Below are positions 1 through 5,696 of a DNA stretch of 5,820 bases, piece after piece. A model generated the notes under the pieces. That model ran no database searches. It saw only the letters and a list, made by a program, of their open reading frames with translations, and was not told where the DNA came from. Made by a program: the position numbers and the translations under genes. Within the stretch, counting starts at the first letter, position 1. Each line of letters opens with the position of its first letter. The DNA comes from Gammaproteobacteria bacterium (GTDB lineage Bacteria; Pseudomonadota; Gammaproteobacteria; GRL18), in the NCBI GenBank assembly GCA_030632625.1, contig DAOVUK010000236.1, forward strand, positions 1-5,820, in the 5' to 3' direction.

Positions 1-2
1 AC

Positions 3-152
3 GCTGAAGGCTCTTATAAACAGCTCGGCTTTACCTCAGGTCTGTTTGTGCAAAGTGTATTGATATTAAAGCCTGGGTTGCAAATAATTGAAGAAACTCA
101 ACTGACCACAGAAAATGCCTGTTTAAACTTTATACAGAACTTAAAAACTTAA
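3..152 (+). CDS. C-terminal fragment of an unidentified protein (5' end outside window)
   Basis: An open frame enters from the left edge and runs about 49 codons to a TAA at 150-152. The end of the product reads as ordinary protein: a hydrophobic, probably helical stretch (GLFVQSVLILKPGLQIIEE), then a second short helix-like segment ending NFIQNLKT. I do not recognise the family. Its place 26 nt upstream of an adaptor/RND pair, and a two-helix C-terminus, would fit a TetR-type repressor, which often precedes such pumps; this is a contextual guess and no DNA-binding domain is visible. The stop codon lies inside an 8-bp tandem repeat, so the native C-terminus may have been set by repeat expansion. 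An open frame this short could also occur by chance, so even its coding status is moderate. Confidence 0.5.
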   Translation, partial: AEGSYKQLGFTSGLFVQSVLILKPGLQIIEETQLTTENACLNFIQNLKT

Positions 153-166
153 AAACTTAAAAACTT
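138..166 (+). repeat. 8-bp tandem repeat, unit AAAAACTT
   Basis: Three perfect copies of AAAAACTT (143-150, 151-158, 159-166) follow a partial copy AACTT at 138-142. Each junction contains TAA. Because 8 is not a multiple of 3, the TAAs at 142, 150, 158 and 166 close all three forward frames. The repeat contains the stop of the upstream ORF and ends 12 nt before the adaptor start codon, so copy-number change would alter intergenic spacing. Confidence 0.95.
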
Positions 167-178
167 AATAAAGTACCG

Positions 179-1510
179 ATGTTAAAAAAATTTATTATAC
201 CGCTTATTATTTTTATTCTTGCCATTGTTTTTTTTAAAATGATGACCGCAACAAAAGAACAGTCACCTGAAATTGAAGTGAATGAGCATGTCTGGCGGGT
301 AGAACAGCGCATGGTTGAAAAGCAAAAATTATCTCCCGTCATTACTCTGTATGGCAGGGTAGAGACTTCAGAATTATTAAATGCGGCAGCTCCGGCAGCC
401 TGTCAGGTGGCCAGAGTTCTGGTGAAAGAGGGTGAATATGTAGACAAAGGGCAATTAATGCTTAGTCTTGATCCCGCTGACTTTGAACCACCATTAATGC
501 AGGCTCAGTCTAAGGTAAAGGAACTCAAGGCACTGCTCAAAAGTGATCAGTTACGTCATAAAACAAATCTTGAGTCATTAAAAAATGAAAAGAAATTACT
601 GCGTTTGAGTGAAAAAGCACTTGCCCGGGCAGAAAAAGTCAAAAAGCAAAATCTGGGTTCTATTTCTGAAACCGAACAGGCCATGCGGCAGGTTGAGATA
701 CAACGTTTATCCTACAATAATATGCAGTTTTCAGTTGATGAGCATCAGGCGCGTCAGGAACAGTTAGAAGCCCGGCTGATACAGGCTGAAGCGGATTTAA
801 GAAAAAACAGTCTGGCAGTAGAACGCAGCCAGATTATTGCACCTTTTTCCGGAGTGGTGGCCAAAGTGAATGTTGCTCAGGGTGATCGGGTGAATGCTAA
901 TGAAAAACTACTCAGTTTTTACTCAACGGAGCGTTTGGAGATTCGGGCGAAATTACCGGTGAGTGTGTTATCAGAAATTCAGCAGAGTATCGCTGCAGGT
1001 TTCGTGCTCAAGGGATATGCCGGCAGTGGTAGTCTGGAGAATGACAGCCAGCAGGTGCCATTACTTCTGGATCGTATTTCAGGTGAGGCTCAGGCCAGTG
1101 GCGTGGATGCCATTTTTACTATAAAAGCTGAACAGGTTCGTTTTCGTATGGGAGCGATTGTTGTGGTGCGTCTGCAAAGACCTGCCCGGGATAATATGAT
1201 TAAAGTTCCTTATCAGGCGATGTATGGCAGTGATCGATTGTATCAGATTAAAGATAATCGTCTACAGGCAATTAAAGTTAAAACCATTGGCGAATACTAT
1301 CAACAAGACAATACACTCGATATTGGCAGAGAGACTCAAACACCTGGTCGGGAGGTTGTTCTGCTGGTTGAAAGTGATGCATTGCAGCAGGGTGATAGCA
1401 TTCTCTCTACCCATCTGCCCAATGCTTTTTCAGGTTTGAAAGTGGATGTTGTTGCTGATAAACACGTTAAAACAGACGCTGAAAAAACTGTTAAAGTCAG
1501 TGTCAAATAA
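179..1510 (+). CDS. RND efflux periplasmic adaptor subunit (membrane fusion protein, HlyD/AcrA family)
   Basis: This 443-aa protein is the periplasmic bridge of a tripartite efflux pump, linking the inner-membrane RND permease encoded next to it with an outer-membrane channel. Domains in order: an N-terminal membrane anchor at residues 4-20, with no lipobox Cys, so it is anchored by a helix rather than lipid; the first half of the biotinyl-lipoyl domain around 65-100 (VKEGEYVDKGQLMLSLDP); a Gln/Glu/Lys/Arg-rich coiled-coil hairpin at about 105-215 with its tip near SIS (161-163), where adaptors contact TolC; the second lipoyl half at 219-247 (IIAPFSGVVAKV); then beta-barrel and membrane-proximal domains with MGAIVVVRL at 324-332 and LPNAFSGLKV near the C-terminus. 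Length is normal for the family. At the tip the Ser of the AcrA R-x3-L-x6-S motif aligns, but the Arg and Leu positions appear to be Glu152 and Lys156, judged by eye. The ATG at 179 is chosen because it includes the anchor; its ribosome site is weak (AAAG, 170-173). The next Met codons (239, 242) would lose the anchor. Confidence 0.93.
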   Translation: MLKKFIIPLIIFILAIVFFKMMTATKEQSPEIEVNEHVWRVEQRMVEKQKLSPVITLYGRVETSELLNAAAPAACQVARVLVKEGEYVDKGQLMLSLDPADFEPPLMQAQSKVKELKALLKSDQLRHKTNLESLKNEKKLLRLSEKALARAEKVKKQNLGSISETEQAMRQVEIQRLSYNNMQFSVDEHQARQEQLEARLIQAEADLRKNSLAVERSQIIAPFSGVVAKVNVAQGDRVNANEKLLSFYSTERLEIRAKLPVSVLSEIQQSIAAGFVLKGYAGSGSLENDSQQVPLLLDRISGEAQASGVDAIFTIKAEQVRFRMGAIVVVRLQRPARDNMIKVPYQAMYGSDRLYQIKDNRLQAIKVKTIGEYYQQDNTLDIGRETQTPGREVVLLVESDALQQGDSILSTHLPNAFSGLKVDVVADKHVKTDAEKTVKVSVK

Positions 1511-1540
1511 TTTTTCTGCTCGCCAGGTCATCATAAAAAA

Positions 1541-4500
1541 ATGAAAATACTGTCCATTTTTGCGCATCATAAGGTCGCTGCTAATCTATTGATGACTATT
1601 ATGATCCTCTCCGGTGTATTTGCTTTGTCCAGGCTGAATATACAATTTTTTCCAACCTTTGAGCTGGATCGTATCAGTGTCCGGGTGATCTGGAGTGGTG
1701 CCAGTGCCGAAGACATTGAGGACGGGCTCACCATTCCTCTGGAACAGTCGCTTAAATCAGTTGATAACGTAAAAAATATGACATCAACTTCAACACGGAA
1801 TGTGTCTTCCATTATCCTGGAATTCCATGAAGGCACTAATATGATTTTTGCCCTGGATAAAGTCAAACAGAAAGTTGATGAATTCAGAAATTTACCCAAG
1901 GATGCAGAAAAACCTCAGGTTGAAAATCTGGTGCGCTATGAAGGTGTGGCCAAGCTGCTTATTTCCGGAGCAGATGATTTACGGGAACTGAGGATCCTGG
2001 CCAATGAATTTGAACGTGAACTGAGTAAACTGGGTATCGATAAAGTCGAAATTAATGGTTTGCCTGATGAACAGGTCAACATTGAAATTCCGATTGAACA
2101 ATTACAATATCTTGAGCTGACGCTGGATGAAGTCAGTGCCCGTATTAATACTTTTAGCCGGGATATGCCGGCGGGAACCCTGGGTAATCAACATAATGCC
2201 AAAGAGCTGCGTAGTCTGGAACAGGCTCGAAGTGAAATGGAGTTTTCCCGTATTCCCATCGTGGCTAATAGTACAGATTTTGTTCGCCTGGGTGATGTTG
2301 CCACAATTAAGCGTCAACCCGATGATGAAGGTGTTTTGCGTTTAAAAGAGGGGAGGCCTGTGGTTGAACTGGCCCTGCAGCGAACTGAAGATGGTAATGC
2401 CCTTAAAGCGGCTGAAATATTTCAGCAGTGGCTGCTGGAAAAAAAGGCCACCCTGCCGCCCAATATTCAGATTGAAGTATTTGATGCCAGCTGGCAAATG
2501 ATCCGTGACCGGATTTATCTGCTGCTTAAAAATGGCGGCGGGGGACTGGTTCTGGTGGTTCTTATCCTCTATCTGTTTTTAAATGCCCGGGTGGCATTCT
2601 GGGTTGCTGTGGGTATTCCGGTGTCATTTATGGCAACTCTGGCCATACTTTACGTAGCGGGCGGCACGATTAATATGATCAGTCTGTTCGGTCTGATTAT
2701 GGCGCTGGGAATTATTGTTGATGATGCGATTGTGGTGGGAGAGGATGCCCTGTCGCATTATCAGGCAGGTGAAGCACCTCTGATGGCAGCTGAAGGCGGA
2801 GCAAGAAGAATGTTTGTGCCGGTGATTGCTTCTTCATTGACGACCATTGCTGCTTTTTTGCCGTTAATGATGATTGGCGGCATTATGGGCAATATCCTGT
2901 TTGATATTCCATTGATTGTTATCTGTGTCATTCTGGCCTCCTTAGTGGAAAGTTTTTTTGTTCTTCCGGGGCATTTACGGCATGCCTTCTCTAGTATAAA
3001 AAGAGGTAGTATAAAAAGAGGTCATAGTAAACACAATCAGGTTGCCAATAGCAAAAATGAACGTGCTGCTCTGCGTGTCAGACTGGATGAAGCATTTGAT
3101 TCATTCCGCCAGAATAAATTTCGTCGCATGATCAGCTGGGCTTTGAATCATCGGGCAATTACTGTTGCTTTGGTTTTATCCAGTCTGATTATGACTCTGG
3201 GACTGGTTGCCGGAGGACGGATCAATTTTACCTTTTTCCCCTCCCCGGAAGCACAAATTGTTTATGCTAATGTCAGCTTTGTTTCAGGGACTTCGCGGGA
3301 ACAAACTCAAGCCTATCTTAAACACATGGAAGAAACACTCAATGAAACCGATGAGGAGCTCGGTGGCGGCATTGTTGATATGGCGGTAACTATTAGCGGC
3401 AGTTCCTTCAGCGGCGGCAGCTCCAGAAAAAGCGGTGATCAGCTGGGGGCTATATTTTTGCAGCTGGTAGAGCCGGATCAACGTAGTGTGCGTAATACAC
3501 AATTTATTCAACACTGGAAAGACAAACTGGAAGATGTTGCCGGTATCGATAACATCACCATTGTGTCGCGTAAAACAGGCCCTCAGGGAAGTGATCTGGC
3601 CATTCGTCTTAATGGCTCTAATAACGAGCAGTTAAAACAGGCGGCGACAGAACTGGCGCAGGCCTTAAGAAGTATTGATGGTGTTTATGGTGTCGATGAT
3701 GATATGCCTTACGGTAAGGAACAATTGATATACCGGCTCAAACCCACGGGTGAAATCCTGGGCTTAACAGTGACTGATATTGGTCAGCAGTTACGCACTG
3801 CATTTGATGGTAACCTGGTGCAGATTTTTCAGGACGGCGCCGATGAGGTGGAAGTTCGTGTACAGCTTCCTAAGCAGGAACGAGAACAAATTAATACTTT
3901 GCAGCGGATTAATATTCGCACCCCTGCTGGCGAATTTGTGCCCCTGACCAGTGTTGCACAGTGGACTGTCAGACAGGGTTTTGAAGTGTTACGTCATGCG
4001 GACGGCGAACTGGCGCTGGAAGTTTCCGGGGAAGTGAATCCACAGATCAATAATGCCAATAATATTCTTGCCTCACTGGAAGAACAAATATTGCCGGAAC
4101 TGAAACAAAAATATTGGATCGATTACAGTTTTGAAGGACGTTCAGCGGATCAAAAAGAAACGATTATGCATATGAAGAGGGGGGGGATTCTTGGTTTAAC
4201 TCTTATTTATATTGTGCTGGCCTGGGTGTTTGCTTCCTATGGCTGGCCGCTGGTGGTTATGGCAATTATTCCCTTTGGTCTGGTTGGCGCAATCTGGGGT
4301 CACTGGCTGCAGGGAATAGATCTGACTTTATTATCATTCTTCGGTATTTTCGGATTGTCAGGTATTGTGGTGAATGACTCTATTATTCTGGTCACCTTTT
4401 ACAAAAATCTGCGGGACAAAGGCTTTCTGGTGAATGATGCTCTGGTTGAAGCGTCGGTACAGCGCTTGCGTGCAGTGTTGCTGACTTCATTAACCACTAT

Positions 4501-4711
4501 TGCCGGCTTAACCCCGTTACTTTTTGAAACCTCCCTGCAAGCGCAATTTTTGATTCCAATGGCCGTATCAATTGCTTTTGGTCTGGCATTTGCGACGGTA
4601 TTAGTACTGATTATTATCCCGGTGTTTTTATCGATACATGAATCGATACATTTTAAAATTCGCGGCTTGCTGAATCAGGATGTTATTTTAGAGGCTAACC
4701 CGGATCACTGA
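1541..4711 (+). CDS. RND efflux transporter permease subunit (AcrB-like, HAE-type)
   Basis: This 1056-aa protein is a full-length inner-membrane proton/substrate antiporter, expected to work as a trimer with the adaptor encoded 30 nt upstream. It has the usual two-fold architecture: TM1 at about 13-30, periplasmic porter loop to about 330, TM2-TM6 at about 333-475, a basic cytoplasmic linker at about 478-535, TM7 at about 538-557, the second porter loop to about 878, and TM8-TM12 at about 881-1030. In TM4 the proton-relay pair is intact (Asp394-Asp395 in GIIVDDAIVVGE). In TM11 RLRAVLLTSLTT keeps an Arg (975) and Thr (982) matching AcrB R971 and T978. In TM10 the AcrB Lys940 position is Asn945, followed by Asp946 (GIVVNDSIIL), as in an alternative branch of the family. 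The TM4 Asp pair argues against a CusA-type metal exporter; the true substrate is unknown. Oddities are a 15-bp tandem duplication in the linker and a G8 tract just before TM8. The nearest Shine-Dalgarno-like site (AGGT, 1525-1528) is distant and weak, so translation may be coupled to the adaptor gene. Confidence 0.96.
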   Translation: MKILSIFAHHKVAANLLMTIMILSGVFALSRLNIQFFPTFELDRISVRVIWSGASAEDIEDGLTIPLEQSLKSVDNVKNMTSTSTRNVSSIILEFHEGTNMIFALDKVKQKVDEFRNLPKDAEKPQVENLVRYEGVAKLLISGADDLRELRILANEFERELSKLGIDKVEINGLPDEQVNIEIPIEQLQYLELTLDEVSARINTFSRDMPAGTLGNQHNAKELRSLEQARSEMEFSRIPIVANSTDFVRLGDVATIKRQPDDEGVLRLKEGRPVVELALQRTEDGNALKAAEIFQQWLLEKKATLPPNIQIEVFDASWQMIRDRIYLLLKNGGGGLVLVVLILYLFLNARVAFWVAVGIPVSFMATLAILYVAGGTINMISLFGLIMALGIIVDDAIVVGEDALSHYQAGEAPLMAAEGGARRMFVPVIASSLTTIAAFLPLMMIGGIMGNILFDIPLIVICVILASLVESFFVLPGHLRHAFSSIKRGSIKRGHSKHNQVANSKNERAALRVRLDEAFDSFRQNKFRRMISWALNHRAITVALVLSSLIMTLGLVAGGRINFTFFPSPEAQIVYANVSFVSGTSREQTQAYLKHMEETLNETDEELGGGIVDMAVTISGSSFSGGSSRKSGDQLGAIFLQLVEPDQRSVRNTQFIQHWKDKLEDVAGIDNITIVSRKTGPQGSDLAIRLNGSNNEQLKQAATELAQALRSIDGVYGVDDDMPYGKEQLIYRLKPTGEILGLTVTDIGQQLRTAFDGNLVQIFQDGADEVEVRVQLPKQEREQINTLQRINIRTPAGEFVPLTSVAQWTVRQGFEVLRHADGELALEVSGEVNPQINNANNILASLEEQILPELKQKYWIDYSFEGRSADQKETIMHMKRGGILGLTLIYIVLAWVFASYGWPLVVMAIIPFGLVGAIWGHWLQGIDLTLLSFFGIFGLSGIVVNDSIILVTFYKNLRDKGFLVNDALVEASVQRLRAVLLTSLTTIAGLTPLLFETSLQAQFLIPMAVSIAFGLAFATVLVLIIIPVFLSIHESIHFKIRGLLNQDVILEANPDH
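2993..3022 (+). repeat. 15-bp perfect tandem duplication inside the RND gene
   Basis: AGTATAAAAAGAGGT occurs twice head-to-tail (2993-3007 and 3008-3022). It keeps the frame and duplicates the pentapeptide SIKRG at residues 485-494, in the cytoplasmic linker between TM6 and TM7. The linker tolerates length variation in the family, so function is probably kept. Perfect nucleotide identity suggests a recent event. Confidence 0.95.
4179..4186 (+). repeat. G8 homopolymer tract within the RND coding sequence
   Basis: Eight consecutive G bases span the codons AGG GGG GGG (Arg880-Gly881-Gly882) at the start of TM8. Gain or loss of one G would shift the frame and remove TM8-TM12, inactivating the pump. 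Such tracts mediate phase variation in some bacteria; nothing here shows that this one does. Confidence 0.9.
4630..4651 (+). repeat. Short direct repeat near the RND 3' end (ATCGATACAT x2)
   Basis: ATCGATACAT lies at 4630-4639 and again at 4642-4651, a 12-bp period. It encodes the SIHESIH stretch (residues 1031-1037) right after TM12, in the cytoplasmic C-terminal tail. It looks like a small in-frame slippage duplication. Confidence 0.85.
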
Positions 4712-4730
4712 TAGTGAGTGAAGAAATACA

Positions 4731-5138
4731 ATGAAAAAATTTAAACTGGATCCACGCCTGGAAAATGATTGTTTTATTTTGTCAGAATCAGAACTGTTTT
4801 TAGTATTGCTGATGAATAATTCACTGGTTCCCTGGTTTATTCTGGTGCCAAAAACAGATAAAACGGAACTTTATGAGTTAGACCAGACAATGCATGCTCA
4901 GGTATTTCATAGCATCAAGCAAATATCAAAGTTTATTACGGATGAATTTAAACCGGATAAATTGAATGTGGCCGCCATTGGCAATATTGTCAGCCAGATG
5001 CATATTCATATTGTAGGCCGTTATAAATCAGATGTTTACTGGCCGGGAGTGGTTTGGGGTGGGACTGAAAAGGAAGTTTATAGTGCTGTTGATGCAAACA
5101 GAATAAAAATAGCATTGAATAGTGTATTAGTATTATGA
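4731..5138 (+). CDS. HIT-domain protein (histidine-triad nucleotide hydrolase/transferase-like)
   Basis: This 135-aa cytoplasmic protein has the size and motif order of a single-domain HIT protein, a superfamily that hydrolyses or transfers nucleotides on substrates such as dinucleoside polyphosphates. The N-terminal part (FILSESELFLVLLMNNSLVP, then WFILVPK at 35-41) matches the strand region of the fold. The C-terminal half carries LNVAAIGNIVSQMHIHIVGR at 78-97 and YWPGVVWG at 103-110, the pattern of bacterial HIT hydrolases. The triad reads Q89-M-H91-I-H93: the first His is Gln, while the middle His that serves as nucleophile in HIT enzymes (H91) and the last His (H93) remain, so activity is plausible. 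It starts 19 nt after the RND stop, with only a weak GTGAAG-like ribosome site, and is probably in the same operon. Its biological substrate and any link to efflux are unknown. Confidence 0.87.
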   Translation: MKKFKLDPRLENDCFILSESELFLVLLMNNSLVPWFILVPKTDKTELYELDQTMHAQVFHSIKQISKFITDEFKPDKLNVAAIGNIVSQMHIHIVGRYKSDVYWPGVVWGGTEKEVYSAVDANRIKIALNSVLVL

Positions 5139-5152
5139 TATATTATGATATA
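5131..5152 (+). repeat. 10-bp tandem repeat TATTATGATA x2 across the HIT gene stop codon
   Basis: TATTATGATA at 5131-5140 is repeated exactly at 5141-5150 and followed by TA. The HIT stop TGA (5136-5138) is in the first copy, with another TGA in the second. It is AT-rich, looks like replication slippage and marks the start of the noncoding gap. Confidence 0.9.
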
Positions 5153-5166
5153 CTATTTTTAGATTA

Positions 5167-5187
5167 AGTGTAGCTTACATTATTTTT
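5167..5187 (+). terminator. Weak intrinsic terminator candidate after the efflux/HIT operon
   Basis: AGTGTA (5167-5172) can pair with TACATT (5176-5181), including one G-U pair, across a GCT loop, and is followed by ATTTTTCTTT. The stem is short and AT-rich, so this is a weak candidate. It is well placed between the end of the operon and the separate downstream promoter. Confidence 0.25.
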
Positions 5188-5198
5188 CTTTAGAAAAA
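5183..5198. repeat. AT-rich inverted repeat TTTTTCT-TT-AGAAAAA
   Basis: Seven-base arms TTTTTCT (5183-5189) and AGAAAAA (5192-5198) are perfect inverted complements around TT. It lies about 38 bp upstream of the predicted -35 of the downstream gene. It could be a regulator site, part of a bidirectional terminator, or chance in AT-rich DNA. Confidence 0.4.
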
Positions 5199-5235
5199 GC
5201 AATGAAATATACATTTATTTAATGTTATAGTATCG

Positions 5236-5265
5236 TTAACACATTAGTTGATTTGAATTTATAAA
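5236..5265 (+). promoter_or_regulatory. Predicted sigma70-type promoter for the secreted Gly/Tyr-rich protein gene
   Basis: A -35-like TTAACA (5236-5241, one mismatch to TTGACA) and a -10-like TATAAA (5260-5265, one mismatch to TATAAT) are separated by 18 bp. Transcription would start near 5272, leaving a very short leader with the ribosome site close to the 5' end. A second possible -10, TATAGT at 5226-5231, lacks a convincing -35. Confidence 0.5.
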
Positions 5266-5273
5266 AATAGAGT

Positions 5274-5279
5274 AGGGAG
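5274..5279 (+). promoter_or_regulatory. Strong ribosome binding site (AGGGAG)
   Basis: AGGGAG lies 6 nt before the ATG at 5286. It is clearly the best Shine-Dalgarno match in the window, much stronger than those of the efflux genes, which suggests high translation of the downstream protein and fixes its start. Confidence 0.75.
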
Positions 5280-5285
5280 ATAGAT

Positions 5286-5684
5286 ATGAAGAAAATAATT
5301 GCAGTATCAGTTTTCACAGCATTTGTTCTTGGGGCAGCTTCAAATGTTTCAGCATTCTGGGGCGGGGATAACGACGAATGTTATGGTCCTTATGGCAAGA
5401 TTCCTAATTGTAATGAATATGATGAGTGGGATCCAAGATACTGGATGGAAGAAATGGAAGATATGTTTGATGATGATGATGATGACTATCGTTATGGTGG
5501 TTATGGTCGTGGTTATGGCAATCCTTATGGTGGTGGTTATGGTCAGCCTTATGGCGGCGGTTATCAGCAGCCTTATGGCGGCGGTTACCAACAGCCATAC
5601 TATGGCGGCGGTTATCAACAGCCTTACAACCCATATGCAGCTCCAGCAGCTCCTGCTCCAGCACCAGCAGCACCTCAGCAATAA
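5286..5684 (+). CDS. Secreted Gly/Tyr/Pro-rich repeat protein, sulfur globule protein-like
   Basis: This 132-aa protein has a classical Sec signal peptide (MKKIIAVSVF..., predicted cleavage after VSA at residue 23), giving a mature protein starting FWGG. Next come an acidic, aromatic part with two Cys (32, 42) and DPRYWMEEMEDMF (49-61), six Asp in a row (62-67), a Gly/Tyr region, four YGGGY(Q/G)QP octapeptides (81-88, 89-96, 97-104, 106-113) and an Ala/Pro tail (118-132). The layout (signal peptide, N-terminal FWG, acidic aromatic segment, Gly/Tyr/Pro repeats, Ala/Pro end) resembles sulfur globule envelope proteins of sulfur oxidisers such as Allochromatium. That assignment rests on remembered family character, not alignment. 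Alternatives are a cell-surface or matrix structural protein. It has its own predicted promoter and a strong ribosome site, as expected for an abundant structural protein. A tandem repeat array begins 13 nt after its stop. Confidence 0.8.
   Translation: MKKIIAVSVFTAFVLGAASNVSAFWGGDNDECYGPYGKIPNCNEYDEWDPRYWMEEMEDMFDDDDDDYRYGGYGRGYGNPYGGGYGQPYGGGYQQPYGGGYQQPYYGGGYQQPYNPYAAPAAPAPAPAAPQQ
5526..5624 (+). repeat. 24-bp coding repeats (YGGGYQQP octapeptide x4)
   Basis: Units lie at 5526-5549, 5550-5573, 5574-5597 and 5601-5624, with one extra Tyr codon (TAC, 5598-5600) before the last. The first unit has Gly where the others have Gln at position 6. The units differ at synonymous sites (GGT/GGC, TAT/TAC, CAG/CAA, CCT/CCA), so the peptide repeat is conserved beyond simple recent duplication. 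Confidence 0.95.
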
Positions 5685-5696
5685 GTTAAGCTGATA

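Noticed and set aside
3..14. GCTGAAGGCTCT at the window start matches the 20-bp array unit
   Set aside because: It encodes Ala-Glu-Gly-Ser in an open frame, and GCTGAAGGC also occurs inside the RND gene around 2790. Common codons explain the match; no tandem copy follows.
1567..1899. Minus-strand 110-codon ORF inside the RND gene
   Set aside because: It overlaps a clearly conserved RND coding frame and has no recognisable domain; it is a shadow.
1541..4711. Heavy-metal (CusA-type) RND assignment
   Set aside because: TM4 has the Asp-Asp pair of HAE-type pumps, and no metal-binding Met cluster is evident.
5349..5681. Minus-strand and alternate-frame ORFs over the Gly/Tyr-rich gene
   Set aside because: They have low-complexity products (poly-His, Ile/Thr runs) created by the repeat DNA, with no ribosome site or signal peptide. 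The + frame at 5286 has both.
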